DNA of 35,826 bases from Corallococcus carmarthensis (GCF_003611695.1 NZ_RAWE01000087.1:1-35826); one strand, 5' to 3'. Shown: positions 1-8,147, counted from the stretch's first letter. Numbers and translations are program-made. The notes: generated by a model not told the origin, from the letters alone.

Positions 1-119
1 CCCCCACCCTGTTCGACCGGCCCCAGGGCTCCACGGGGATGGGCGCCGCGCTGGAGCTGACCCACGTGGAGCGCCGGGACTCCGGCATCGTGTGGCTCAA
101 GTACCGCGTGCGCCGCTGA
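1..119 (+). CDS. 3' end of an unrecognised protein (partial)
   Basis: The reading frame is open from base 3 and ends at the TGA at 117-119, giving the last 38 residues of a protein whose start lies outside the window. The tail is rich in Arg, Gly and Leu and ends in WLKYRVRR. There is no recognisable domain in so short a piece, so no function is proposed. It is called coding because the frame has the strong G/C third-position bias of the neighbouring genes and is followed at once by a terminator-like hairpin shared with the convergent nuclease gene. Confidence 0.55.
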   Translation, partial: PTLFDRPQGSTGMGAALELTHVERRDSGIVWLKYRVRR

Positions 120-151
120 GCCTCACTCAGGGGCGCCCGCGCGCTGCGGGC

Positions 152-177
152 GGGGGCCGCCAGCGTGTGCGGCCCCC
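152..177. terminator. Bidirectional terminator hairpin
   Basis: A perfect 9-bp stem, GGGGGCCGC (152-160) with GCGGCCCCC (169-177), and an 8-nt loop. It sits between the stop of the partial + strand gene (119) and the stop of the - strand nuclease (187), so it can end transcription from both sides. There is no U tract, which is common for very high-GC genomes. Confidence 0.6.
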
Positions 178-186
178 GACAGATGC

Positions 187-1647
187 TCAGGCGGACGGCG
201 GGGCGCGCAGCAGCGTCGCGGACTCGTAGAGGCTCTGCTGCTGGAAGACGCCCGCGGCGGACGTGTCCTTCTCCAGCTTGTCCTGCACGCTCTTGGGCAG
301 CTGCGCGTAGAGGTCCTGGCCCAGCAGCCCTTCCAGCTGGTCCACCGGCACGCGCGAGTCCTGCAGCAGGGGAAGGATGTCCTCCTTCTTGGACGGGCCC
401 TCCTTCTGGTTCGGCACCATGTACGCGAACATCGACAGGTTGCCGTTGGGCAGCTCCAGCAGCACCGTCTTGAAGTTGTGCGTGGGGACCGCGATCCGCC
501 GGTCGTCCTTCGAGCCCGTCGTCTGGAGGGACTCGGGCGGCAGCGGCTTGCCCTTGTCATCCAGGAACAGATTGCCCGTGACGATGTAGGCCTTACCGCC
601 GGTCTCCTTCACCATCTCCGACACGCCGCGCTCCAGCGTGCGCCACACCTGCTGGTTGTGGTTGCCGTACTGGGGCGCGATGTTGCTCATGTAGTGGCTC
701 TCGTTCATCGCCGCCTGCGTGGGCGAGTCCTCGGCCGCCTTCATGTGTCCCCGGTCGAAGCCGGTGTTGTTGTAGTCGGAGTCCACCACGCCGCCCTGCT
801 TCAGCTCCGGGTCGCGCACGAAGGTGCTCTCCAGCCGGCTGACGTCCGCGGGCGTCTCCTTCACGTCCGCCGCGGACAGCAGGTAGCTCACGAACGTGGG
901 CACGTTCTTGTCCGTGTCCAGCAGCGTGCGCGAGTACTCCTTCACCATGTTCAGCCCGGGCGTCGCGCCTGCCCCGCCCACGCCCTGGAGCGGATCAATC
1001 TCTCCGGCGACCTCCGCCACGCGGCTCTGGAAGGTGGCCATCTGCTGATCAGGCACCCACTGCGTGTTCGCCGCCGTGCCCGTGCCCTTGGCCTGGTTCG
1101 CCTTGGACGCGTTGATGTAGGCCGTCAGCTCGTCCGCGGAGAGCTGCCCGTCGCCGTTGCCGCCCAGGAGGTCCGCGCGCTTCGCCACGGACTGCTGCCA
1201 GGGGCTGTCGAAGCTGTCCACCGACGCGGACTGCGCGCCCCCCGCGAGCTTCGAGTCCAACGCCGCGCGCTGCTGCTGGAGCGCCGTGGAGGTGAGGAAC
1301 TGCGCGTCCGTGGGCGCGGAGAGGTACGCCTCCAGCTCCGCCGCGGACACCTGGCCGTTCTGGGAACGGGTCCCGTCGGCGCCTTCGTCCGCCGCGTGCA
1401 GCAGGCGCCCCTGCCAGCTCTCATCCGTCCAGCCGAACTTCTGCTGGAGGTCGGAGATGGCCACTTCCTTGGTCGCGGAGCGCTTCCAGCTTCCCCCGGT
1501 GGGCGCCACGACGTTGCCGGCGGGCGCATTGGCGGGGAGGTCCGCCCCGGCGGGCACCGCGGTGTTCGCGGGCGCGGCGGCGGGGGTGGCGGCATTCGCG
1601 GGCGTGGGGCGCGGAGTGGAGACTCCCGTCGGGATTCGCAGCGACAT
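187..1647 (-). CDS. DNA/RNA non-specific endonuclease (NUC family) with EF-hand-like loops
   Basis: A 486-residue protein that should cleave DNA and RNA without sequence specificity using one metal ion. The C-terminal half carries the family signature: FDRGHMKAAED near residue 295 (the DRGH motif holding the catalytic His) and NHNQQVWRTLE near residue 330, which supplies the metal-binding Asn, followed by a YIVTG strand. The N-terminal part is a Pro/Ala-rich leader (about residues 1-45) and a region with two EF-hand-like stretches, one near residue 82 and a better one near 160 (GGNGDGQLSADEL), suggesting calcium binding. I chose the ATG at 1647 (MSLRIPTG); an upstream in-frame start would add 27 residues of unlikely composition. 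There is no signal peptide, so it is either cytoplasmic or exported by a route without one. Transcribed alone, convergent with the gene at the left edge. Confidence 0.85.
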   Translation of the reverse strand: MSLRIPTGVSTPRPTPANAATPAAAPANTAVPAGADLPANAPAGNVVAPTGGSWKRSATKEVAISDLQQKFGWTDESWQGRLLHAADEGADGTRSQNGQVSAAELEAYLSAPTDAQFLTSTALQQQRAALDSKLAGGAQSASVDSFDSPWQQSVAKRADLLGGNGDGQLSADELTAYINASKANQAKGTGTAANTQWVPDQQMATFQSRVAEVAGEIDPLQGVGGAGATPGLNMVKEYSRTLLDTDKNVPTFVSYLLSAADVKETPADVSRLESTFVRDPELKQGGVVDSDYNNTGFDRGHMKAAEDSPTQAAMNESHYMSNIAPQYGNHNQQVWRTLERGVSEMVKETGGKAYIVTGNLFLDDKGKPLPPESLQTTGSKDDRRIAVPTHNFKTVLLELPNGNLSMFAYMVPNQKEGPSKKEDILPLLQDSRVPVDQLEGLLGQDLYAQLPKSVQDKLEKDTSAAGVFQQQSLYESATLLRAPPSA

Positions 1648-1795
1648 GCGGTGAAAGTCCTCGGGGCCGGCGGGGGAGACGGTTTGGGGAGAGGGCCCCT
1701 CCCCTCCATCGTCGGTGCGACGCGGCACCCGGTTGCGTCAATCCGCCCTTTTTCTCAGGGGGCAGGGCTTTTTTCGGTCCGGTCCGACCCGGCTG

Positions 1796-2335
1796 TCACT
1801 TATTGCCGGACTTGGACGCGACCGGGGCGTGCTGGACGGCGTGGACGATGCGGGCTTCGGCCTGGAGTTTTTCGACGACGGCGGCAGGCAGGCGAGCGCG
1901 CTCGGCGGCGACGGCGAGGGTGATCAGGAAGGCTTCGCTGACGGGCCCCTGCGTGGAGGCGTTGCGCGCGGCGGGCGTGAACGCGTGGGCGTCCACCACG
2001 GTGCCGGAGGCGGTGCGCACCTTCACGGGGCGCTCCTCGGTGGCCAGGGCGAGCGCGGTCTCCAGGCGGGCCAGGGCGGGCCAGGACTCGGGGGCCACGG
2101 GGCGCAGGCGCCCGTACAGCTGGTGTCCGGGGGCCTCCACGAGGCGTGCGACCCGGCCGCCCCAGTTGGGCACGTGCACGTCATAGACGACGTCCACGTC
2201 CAGGGCCTCGGCGAGCTCGCCCTCGGGGAAGGCGGGCACGGGGGGCAGGCCGTGCAGGTGCCGGCTCGCCGCGGCCGGAGCCAGGTCGAGGGAGAACGCG
2301 AACCAGGGACGCGAAGCCGCGGGGCCAGGTGCCAT
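1796..2335 (-). CDS. Possible gamma-glutamylcyclotransferase-like protein
   Basis: A 179-residue soluble protein. The N-terminal WFAFSLDLAPA resembles the YFAYGSNL opening of gamma-glutamylcyclotransferase-fold proteins, and HQLYGRLRPV followed by WPALARLETAL resembles the later conserved segment that ends with the catalytic Glu. Members of that fold release 5-oxoproline from gamma-glutamyl compounds. The glycines of the usual first motif are replaced, so activity is uncertain, and the assignment rests on these two segments only. The C-terminal 50 residues are Ala-rich and helical. The start is the ATG at 2335; the Shine-Dalgarno sequence is weak. It is on the same strand as the polyketide operon, but a strong hairpin at 2412-2451 separates it from that transcript, so it may have its own promoter in 2336-2411. 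Confidence 0.5.
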   Translation of the reverse strand: MAPGPAASRPWFAFSLDLAPAAASRHLHGLPPVPAFPEGELAEALDVDVVYDVHVPNWGGRVARLVEAPGHQLYGRLRPVAPESWPALARLETALALATEERPVKVRTASGTVVDAHAFTPAARNASTQGPVSEAFLITLAVAAERARLPAAVVEKLQAEARIVHAVQHAPVASKSGNK

Positions 2336-2411
2336 GCGGCCAGTGTCCCCGGCGCGCGGCGGTGGAACAAGGGCCGTGCCGTGTGGATCCGCGTCCGGCT
2401 TCCAGGTGGCT

Positions 2412-2451
2412 CCGGGCTTTCCGGAAGCAGGCGCGCTCCCGGAAGGCCCGG
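2412..2451 (-). terminator. Strong terminator hairpin after the ATP-grasp gene
   Basis: A 13-bp stem (2412-2424 with 2439-2451) containing a single G-U wobble and a 14-nt loop. It starts 4 bases after the ATP-grasp stop codon. Its position suggests that the long - strand transcript beginning at the type III polyketide synthase ends here and that the gene at 1796-2335 is a separate unit. There is no U run. Confidence 0.6.
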
Positions 2452-2455
2452 TACG

Positions 2456-3223
2456 TCAGAACCCCATGGCCTCCACGGCGGCCACCATCTTGCCGACGTC
2501 GTAGGCGTAGAAGCCGGCCGAGTTCAGGTTGTTGAACTCACCGATGAACAGCCCGCCCTCGTGCATGAAGACGTCCAGCGCGTAGGCGCGGTCCGGCCCC
2601 CATGTCTCCGCCATGCGTTGCGCGAAGGCGTGGACCTCCGGCTCCACCTGGGACGAGGCCACCACGCGGTCGCCCAGCTTGTAGAGCGAGCCGGTGACGA
2701 CCTGGCCATCCACGACGACCATGCGGTACTCGCGCTGGATGTGCTTGGGCACGCTGACGGCCACCGGCGTGTCGGCGGTGACCGTCGCGTACGTGTCGAG
2801 CTTCAGGACCTGCTCGCGCCAGGTCGTGAACGCGTCCCAGGACGTGAGCATCCCGGAGAAGGCCTTGTCGTCCAGACAGGGGCGGATGAAGAAGGGCCCC
2901 GGCTGCTCCGGCACATCCGCGAACCGGTGCACCGTGGCGCCTGCGTTGAGCAGGTGCGGGCCCAGGTGCCGTCGCCAGACGCGGAAGTCGAACTGGTCGT
3001 TGATGAAGGCGCCGGGGGTCCAGCCCTGCTCGCACGCGTAGCGCGTCAGGGAGAGTGAACCCATCACGATGACGGGACCCGACAGCTCCAGCGAGGGCTC
3101 GATGCCGCCACCGAACGGGATGACCTTGACCAGGGTGTGCGGGATGGAGCCGTGCGCCAGGACATCCATCAACGTGTGGAAGCCCTGCTCGTTGAAGAGG
3201 TTGTTCTGGACGACCCAGTGCAT
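2456..3223 (-). CDS. ATP-grasp domain protein (DUF4343-like)
   Basis: A 255-residue soluble protein. The C-terminal portion has the ATP-grasp pattern for nucleotide and magnesium binding: an EYRMVVVDGQVVTGSLY strand pair near residues 165-180, then AYALDVFMHEGGLFIGEFNNLNSAGFY near 218-243, in which the Asp, Glu and Asn are the expected metal ligands. Enzymes of this fold activate a carboxylate as an acyl phosphate and join it to an amine or thiol. The substrate cannot be read from the sequence. ATG start at 3223 with GGAG upstream. It follows the flavoprotein gene by 64 bases on the same strand and is followed by a strong hairpin, so it could be the last gene of the polyketide operon and tailor its product with an amine or amino acid. 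That link is inference. Confidence 0.75.
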   Translation of the reverse strand: MHWVVQNNLFNEQGFHTLMDVLAHGSIPHTLVKVIPFGGGIEPSLELSGPVIVMGSLSLTRYACEQGWTPGAFINDQFDFRVWRRHLGPHLLNAGATVHRFADVPEQPGPFFIRPCLDDKAFSGMLTSWDAFTTWREQVLKLDTYATVTADTPVAVSVPKHIQREYRMVVVDGQVVTGSLYKLGDRVVASSQVEPEVHAFAQRMAETWGPDRAYALDVFMHEGGLFIGEFNNLNSAGFYAYDVGKMVAAVEAMGF

Positions 3224-3287
3224 GCGCGACTCCGTGGAGGATGGCCGCCGCGCGGACGGGGGAAGCCGCGTGGGACTGACAGTCGGG

Positions 3288-4385
3288 TCACGTCACCAAG
3301 GCGGCCAGGATGCGCTCGAAGAGCCAGGGGGCGCGGCCCAGCAGGCGCACCACGGGCCTTCGCAGGCGCGGACGGCGCGCGAGCATCAGCAGGCCCTGCG
3401 TGGTCCAGGCGTACTTGCGGAACACCTGCTGGAAGGTGCGCTCGTAGGGCATCAGCGTGTCGAGGGTGGCCCCCTTCGCCAGCGCGTCCGGGAGCAGCGC
3501 GCCCAGGGACTCCGCGCAGGCGAAGGCCAGGGTGAGCCCTTCACCCGTCACCGCGTCCACGTAGCCCGCGGCATCACCGACGAGGGCGAAGCGATCCGCG
3601 ATGCGCGTGCGGGCCACCCGCGCCAGTGGGCCCGCGCCTCGCGGCTGCGAGTCCGGCTCCGCGCCGGTGAGCTTTTCCGCCAGCCGGGGGAAGCGCTCCA
3701 GCAGCGCGTCGAAGCCCACGCGGCCCGGCACCGTGCCGTCCTCCCACAGGAACGCGATGCCCACGCGCTCCGCTCCGGCGGGCGTCACGTATGCCTCGAC
3801 GCCGGACGCGAAATGCACCTCCACGTAGGGCGTCCACGGCACGCGCCGGAAGTGGCGCCGCAGTCCGTAGCGCCGGGGTACATCCTGCTCCACGTCCAGA
3901 CCCTCGGCCCGGCGCAGCGGTGAGTTCAAGCCATCCGCCGCGACCAGGAAGCGCGCGGACACACGGCCCACGGGCGTCTCCAGCGTCACCCCGTCCGGCG
4001 TCCGCACGTGCGACACGACGTGCGTGTGCACACGCAAGTCCACCCCCACCTCTCGCGCGCGGGAAGCCAGCGCCTGGGACAGGGCCAGTCGACGCACGCC
4101 CAACCCTCCGGGCGCGGGCAGCTTTCCTTCCGCCGTGCTGCCGTCCTCCTGCACGTAGCGGATGCCCACGAACGGAGAACTGTCGCGCAGGTCCAGGTGA
4201 GCGAGCGCACCCAGCCGCTCCAGCGCGGCGAGGCCGGAGGGCATCAGGCCTTCACCGCACGCCTTGTCCACGGGCGTGGACGCGCGCTCCAGCACCACCG
4301 TGTCCAGCCCGCGCCGGGCCGCCGTGATGGCCACCGCGAGCCCCGCCGGACCTCCGCCCACCACGACCACGTCGTGCTGCTTCAC
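3288..4385 (-). CDS. FAD-dependent oxidoreductase, geranylgeranyl reductase-like
   Basis: A 365-residue flavoprotein. The start region VVVVGGGPAGLAVA (residues 5-18) is the dinucleotide-binding loop; the Glu of VVLER at about residue 33 would bind the FAD ribose. DKACGEGLMPSGL (about 40-52) is typical of the geranylgeranyl reductase/halogenase-like branch, FLVAADGLNSPLRR is the DG motif, and FALVGDAAGYVDAVTGEGL is the second FAD motif. I place the start at the GTG at 4385 (MKQHDVV), 22 bases after the acyl-AMP ligase stop; longer in-frame extensions run through Arg/Trp-rich noise. In streptomycete phenolic-lipid operons a flavoprotein acts after the type III polyketide synthase and methyltransferase to hydroxylate the ring. 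Here it occupies the comparable place and may oxidise or reduce the polyketide product. Confidence 0.85.
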   Translation of the reverse strand: MKQHDVVVVGGGPAGLAVAITAARRGLDTVVLERASTPVDKACGEGLMPSGLAALERLGALAHLDLRDSSPFVGIRYVQEDGSTAEGKLPAPGGLGVRRLALSQALASRAREVGVDLRVHTHVVSHVRTPDGVTLETPVGRVSARFLVAADGLNSPLRRAEGLDVEQDVPRRYGLRRHFRRVPWTPYVEVHFASGVEAYVTPAGAERVGIAFLWEDGTVPGRVGFDALLERFPRLAEKLTGAEPDSQPRGAGPLARVARTRIADRFALVGDAAGYVDAVTGEGLTLAFACAESLGALLPDALAKGATLDTLMPYERTFQQVFRKYAWTTQGLLMLARRPRLRRPVVRLLGRAPWLFERILAALVT

Positions 4386-4407
4386 GTGCCCTGGCCCATC
4401 CCATGCA

Positions 4408-6165
4408 TCACGAGTCGTGCTCCGCGCGCACCATCGCCAGCGCGCTCTTCGCCATCTCCACCGCGAGCCCCACCGCGCCCACCTTCTTCGGCGCCGACAG
4501 CTCTCCGGCAAGGTAGCGCCGCAGCGCCTCGCTCCTTCGCAGCTTGCCGCTGGACGTGCGCGGCAGCGTCCCTGGCTCCAGCAGGCGCACCGTGTGCGGC
4601 TGCACACCCGTCGCCTCCACCACCGCCGCGCGGATGTCCGCCTCCACCGAGGCCACGTCGGCGCCCCGCTCCGCCCGCTCGGCGAGGATGAGCAGCGCTT
4701 CGTCCTCGCTGCCCTCGGGCGTGAAGCCCAGCGCCACCGCGCAGCCCGTGCGTACGCCGTCCACCGCGAGCAGCGGATCCTCGAAGGCCTGCGGCGCGTG
4801 GTTCGCGCCGCGGATGATGACCAGGTCCTTCGCGCGGCCCGTCAGGTACAGCTCCCCGTCCGCGCTGAAGCCCAGGTCCCCCGTATCCAGCCAGCCCTCT
4901 CCCACCAGCGCTCGCGCCGTCGCCTCCGCGTCCTCGAAGTAGCCGCGCATCACCGACGGCCCCTTCGCGAACACGTGCCCCACGCGGCGCTCCGGCAACA
5001 CCGCGCCGTCCTCGCCCCGCACCTGCACCTCGAAGCCCGCGACCGGCGCGCCCACGCTCACCAGCGTCCGCGCCCCGTCGCGTGCCTGCCCCTCGCGCGC
5101 CAGCACGTCCGGATCCACGCCCAGCTCGCGCGGCCCACGGCCCGCGGGCGGGAACGTCACCGCGAGCGATGCCTCCGACAAGCCATACACCGGCCGCAAC
5201 GCCCGCGCGGAGAAGCCCCACTTCTCGAACCGCTCCGCGAAGCGGCGCAGCGTGTCCGCGGACACCGGCTCCGCGCCGTTGAGCGCGTGCTGCCACCCGG
5301 ACAGGTCCACGCCCTGGAGGTCCGCGTCCTTCACCCGCTTCAGGCACAGCCCGTACGCGAAGTTCGGCGCGGGCGACACGAAGCCCCGGTGCCGCGACAG
5401 CGCGCGCAGCCACAGCGCCGGCTTCACCAGGAACGTCTCCGGCGGGATCAGCACCAGGCTGCCCGGGTAGTACAGCGCCGCGAGCACACAGCCGATGAGC
5501 CCCATGTCGTGGTACAGCGGCAGCCAGCTCACGCCCACCGGCGTCACGCCCGCGGCCACCGGCATCGTCGCCTCCAGCGCCGCCACCTGCGCCAACAGCG
5601 CCCCGTGCGTCAGCGCCACCGGCTTCGGCTCCACCGTGGACCCGGACGAGAACTGGATGAGCCCCAGCGCGTCGGGCGACACCTCCACCTCCAGGTCCTC
5701 GTCGCCGTGCATCACCGCGTCCACCGTGTGACAGCCCAGCCTGGGCCGCGCCTGCGCCATGCTCGGGCCCAGCAGCAGCCGCACGCGCATGTCCGTCAGC
5801 ACCACCACCGCGCCCGTCAGCTGGAGCATGCGCGCCGTCGAGCGGTGGTACTCGTCCAACCGCCCCAGCCGCACCGGCGGATACAGCGGCACCGGCACCG
5901 CGCCCGCCAGCAGCGCGCCGAAGTACGCGTCCATGAACGCGGGCGACGTGGGCAACAGCAGCGCCACCCGGTCCCCCGGACGCACGCCCAGCCGCGCCAA
6001 CCCTCCCGCCGCGCGCTTCGCCCGCCGGTACACCTGCGCCCACGGCAGGGACGTCTCGTGCTCGGCGGCGTCCACGAACACCAGCCCCAGCGACGTGCGC
6101 GACGTCGCCTTCAGCATCGCGTTCACCGTGGCGTGCTTCAGCGCCGGCAGGGCAGGCCCCTTCAC
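4408..6165 (-). CDS. Fatty acyl-AMP ligase (AMP-binding family)
   Basis: A 585-residue adenylate-forming enzyme. Visible motifs in order are the P-loop-like LIQFSSGSTVEPKPVALTHG (about 169-188), LPLYHDMGLIG (about 215-225, typical of fatty acyl-AMP ligases), YGLSEASLAV (about 324-333), TGDLGF, TGRAKDLVIIRGANHAPQAFE (hinge region) and the C-terminal PRTSSGKLRRSE, with the catalytic Lys near 547. It should activate a long-chain acid with ATP. The wording of the central motifs and the adjacent acyl carrier protein suggest that the acyl group goes to the carrier rather than to CoA. The start is a GTG at 6165 that overlaps the carrier-protein stop by 4 bases (GTGA), showing translational coupling. 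Confidence 0.88.
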   Translation of the reverse strand: MKGPALPALKHATVNAMLKATSRTSLGLVFVDAAEHETSLPWAQVYRRAKRAAGGLARLGVRPGDRVALLLPTSPAFMDAYFGALLAGAVPVPLYPPVRLGRLDEYHRSTARMLQLTGAVVVLTDMRVRLLLGPSMAQARPRLGCHTVDAVMHGDEDLEVEVSPDALGLIQFSSGSTVEPKPVALTHGALLAQVAALEATMPVAAGVTPVGVSWLPLYHDMGLIGCVLAALYYPGSLVLIPPETFLVKPALWLRALSRHRGFVSPAPNFAYGLCLKRVKDADLQGVDLSGWQHALNGAEPVSADTLRRFAERFEKWGFSARALRPVYGLSEASLAVTFPPAGRGPRELGVDPDVLAREGQARDGARTLVSVGAPVAGFEVQVRGEDGAVLPERRVGHVFAKGPSVMRGYFEDAEATARALVGEGWLDTGDLGFSADGELYLTGRAKDLVIIRGANHAPQAFEDPLLAVDGVRTGCAVALGFTPEGSEDEALLILAERAERGADVASVEADIRAAVVEATGVQPHTVRLLEPGTLPRTSSGKLRRSEALRRYLAGELSAPKKVGAVGLAVEMAKSALAMVRAEHDS

Positions 6166-6437
6166 GGATGCGCCCCCACGTCCGGCTTCGCCGCCGCGAC
6201 CCGCGCCGCCACCAGCCGCGCCAGGTCGTCCACCGTGCGCACGCCCTGCGCGTCCTCCTCCGACAGCATCACCCGGAAGCGGTTCTCCAGCCCCACCGCC
6301 AGCACCGTCAGCCCCAGGCTGTCCAGGTGCAGGTCGCGCAGCAGGTCGTGCGCGGGCTCCACCGCGCCCTCGAACTCCAACTCCTCGCGGGCGATGCGGC
6401 GGATCTCCGCCATCGCCTCCGTCACGATGTCAGCCAC
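6162..6437 (-). CDS. Acyl carrier protein
   Basis: A 91-residue carrier protein. DLHLDSLGLTVL (about residues 36-47) holds the Ser that takes 4'-phosphopantetheine, with the usual Asp-Ser-Leu order. The rest is the expected four-helix acidic protein (VLAVGLENRFRVMLSEEDAQGVRTVDDLARLV). The GTG start at 6437 overlaps the end of the methyltransferase gene by 8 bases, and its stop overlaps the start of the acyl-AMP ligase by 4. The likely role is to receive an acyl chain from the ligase and present it to the type III polyketide synthase as starter. A dedicated carrier next to a type III enzyme is less common than CoA-bound starters. Confidence 0.88.
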   Translation of the reverse strand: MADIVTEAMAEIRRIAREELEFEGAVEPAHDLLRDLHLDSLGLTVLAVGLENRFRVMLSEEDAQGVRTVDDLARLVAARVAAAKPDVGAHP

Positions 6438-7005
6438 GGCGAACCTCCGGAATGAAACGGGGACGGTGGGCGAAGGCCTCGGAGTACATCGCGCCGAGCG
6501 CCGCCTCCTCCGCGCGGATGCGCACGTAGAGCAGCGCCGCGTTGCCCACCGTGAACACGACAGCCGTCACCCACGCTCCGTGGATGAGCGGCACACACAA
6601 CAACTCCAGCACCACCGCCACGTAGTTGGGATGCCGGAGGAACCGGTACGGCCCACCCGTCACCGGCGCCAGGCCCGGCACCACGATGATGCGCGAGTTC
6701 CACCGGTCGCCCAGCGTCCCGATGGCCCAGTACCTCAAGCCCTGCGCCACCGCCGCGCCCGCGAGCGCCGCCCAGCTCCACGCACCCCAGAAAGGCCGCT
6801 GGAAGCCGAAGACCTCCACCACGCACGCGACGAGGAACAGCGTGTGGAACACCACCATGAACCGGTAGTGCCCCTGCCCCGTCTCCACCCCGCCGCGCGC
6901 GAAGGCCCGCGCCGCGTTGCGCTTGGAGAGCACCAGCTCCAACAGCCGCTCCGCGACGAGCAGCCCCATGAAGCCCGCGAACAGCGCCTGCGTTCCGGTC
7001 ACCAT
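6430..7005 (-). CDS. Isoprenylcysteine carboxyl methyltransferase (ICMT)-family membrane protein
   Basis: A 191-residue protein with about four to five membrane segments (residues 5-22, 46-64, 70-88 and 130-155 roughly) and the family core GDRWNSRIIVVPG...VTGGPYRFLRHPNYVAVVLEL, in which the RHPNY motif helps bind S-adenosylmethionine. The ATG at 7005 (MVTGTQALF) overlaps the polyketide synthase stop by 7 bases. Homologous small membrane methyltransferases sit beside type III polyketide synthases in Bacillus (BpsB) and Streptomyces (SrsB), where they O-methylate alkylpyrones or alkylresorcinols. The same role is inferred here. Confidence 0.87.
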   Translation of the reverse strand: MVTGTQALFAGFMGLLVAERLLELVLSKRNAARAFARGGVETGQGHYRFMVVFHTLFLVACVVEVFGFQRPFWGAWSWAALAGAAVAQGLRYWAIGTLGDRWNSRIIVVPGLAPVTGGPYRFLRHPNYVAVVLELLCVPLIHGAWVTAVVFTVGNAALLYVRIRAEEAALGAMYSEAFAHRPRFIPEVRRG

Positions 7006-8084
7006 CGCACCAGCACCATCTCCGCGCAGAAGCCCGGGCCCATGGCCATCACCACGCCCCAGTCGCCCGGCTGCGCGCCCGCCTCCTCCAGCGTCTCCGC
7101 CAGCACGAAGAGCACCGACGCGCTGGACAGGTTGCCCACCTGCTTGAGCGACTTCCACGAGCGCTCCAGCGCCCCTGGCTCCAACTCCAGCGCGGACTCG
7201 AAGCCCTCCAGCACCTTGGGGCCACCCGTGTGCGCCACCCAGTGCCGCACGTCCTTGCGGGTCAGCCCGTGCTCCGCGAGGAAGCCGTCCACGTTGCCCC
7301 GGATGTGCTCCTTCACCAGCTGCGGCACCTTCGCGGACAGCACGACCTTGAAGCCCGTGTCCACGACGTCCCAGCCCATCACCCGTTCCGTGTCCGGGTA
7401 GAACACCGACCGCGAACCCACCACGCGCGGGCCCGTGGCCTGGGCCTCCGCGCCCCGCAGCACCACGCACGCCGCGCCGTCACCGAAGAGGCCGGAGGCG
7501 ATGATGTTGGGGATGGACAGGTCCTCGCGCTGCAAGGTCAGCGAGCACAGCTCCGTGGCGATGAGCAGCGCCGTCTGCTTCGGGAACGCGCGCAGGTAGT
7601 CCGACGCGCGCGCCAGCCCCGCCGCGCCCGCCACGCAGCCCAGGCCGAAGATGGGCGTGCGCTTCACGTCGTCACGGAAGCCCATCCGGTTGACCAGCCG
7701 CGCGTCCACGCTGGGCGTGGCGATGCCCGTCACCGTGACGAAGAAGACATGGTCCACGTCCTTCGGGGTGAGGCCCGCGCGCTCCAAGGCCTGACGCGCG
7801 ACGGTCTCCGACAGCTCCGTGGCCACACGGATCCACGCGTCGTTGCGCTGCTGGAACGTCGCGAGCGCCGGGTACTCTTCCAGCGGCAGCGCCAGGTGCC
7901 GTCCACCCACCTGCACGTTGCGGTGCAGGTCCTCCAGCCGCTCCAGGTTGAAGTGCTTCGTCGCCCACAGGTCGCGCAGCGCCGCGATGAGCTGCTCCTG
8001 GCTGGCGTAGTGCGCGGGAAGCGCGCGTCCCACCGCGCTCAACGAAGGGGATGGCGCGGGGTCGTGACGGGGTGTGCTGGGCAT
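6999..8084 (-). CDS. Type III polyketide synthase (chalcone/stilbene synthase family)
   Basis: A 361-residue homodimeric condensing enzyme. The catalytic triad is clear: Cys150 in FGLGCVAGAAGLARA, His285 in HTGGPKVLE and Asn318 in NLSSASVLFVL. The length and the GDGAACVVL segment (about 201-209) fit bacterial alkylpyrone/alkylresorcinol synthases, which extend a long acyl starter with malonyl-CoA and cyclise it. It is the first gene of a - strand operon with methyltransferase, carrier protein, acyl-AMP ligase and flavoprotein, which supports a lipidic alkylpyrone or phenolic lipid as product. ATG start at 8084 with AGGA four bases upstream. An inverted repeat at 8148-8164 lies in the presumed promoter. 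Confidence 0.93.
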   Translation of the reverse strand: MPSTPRHDPAPSPSLSAVGRALPAHYASQEQLIAALRDLWATKHFNLERLEDLHRNVQVGGRHLALPLEEYPALATFQQRNDAWIRVATELSETVARQALERAGLTPKDVDHVFFVTVTGIATPSVDARLVNRMGFRDDVKRTPIFGLGCVAGAAGLARASDYLRAFPKQTALLIATELCSLTLQREDLSIPNIIASGLFGDGAACVVLRGAEAQATGPRVVGSRSVFYPDTERVMGWDVVDTGFKVVLSAKVPQLVKEHIRGNVDGFLAEHGLTRKDVRHWVAHTGGPKVLEGFESALELEPGALERSWKSLKQVGNLSSASVLFVLAETLEEAGAQPGDWGVVMAMGPGFCAEMVLVRW

Positions 8085-8147
8085 GAAGTCCTGGAGGGTC
8101 CCACCCGGGAAGTCGATTCCCCAGGCTTAACCGGCGGCAGGCCCGGA

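Noticed and set aside
1713-1741. TTGACG as a -35 for the nuclease gene
   Set aside because: No acceptable -10 at 16-18 bases; the sequence there is TCGCAC.
1741-1795. A hairpin GCCCT...AGGGC followed by six T on the + strand
   Set aside because: It points the wrong way for the - strand genes on both sides and no + strand gene precedes it. The stem is only 5 bp.
4264-7401. A 1045-codon open frame on the + strand opposite the polyketide operon
   Set aside because: The translation is His/Arg/Gln-rich without any motif, while the - strand carries five recognisable enzymes. Long antisense frames are expected at this GC content.
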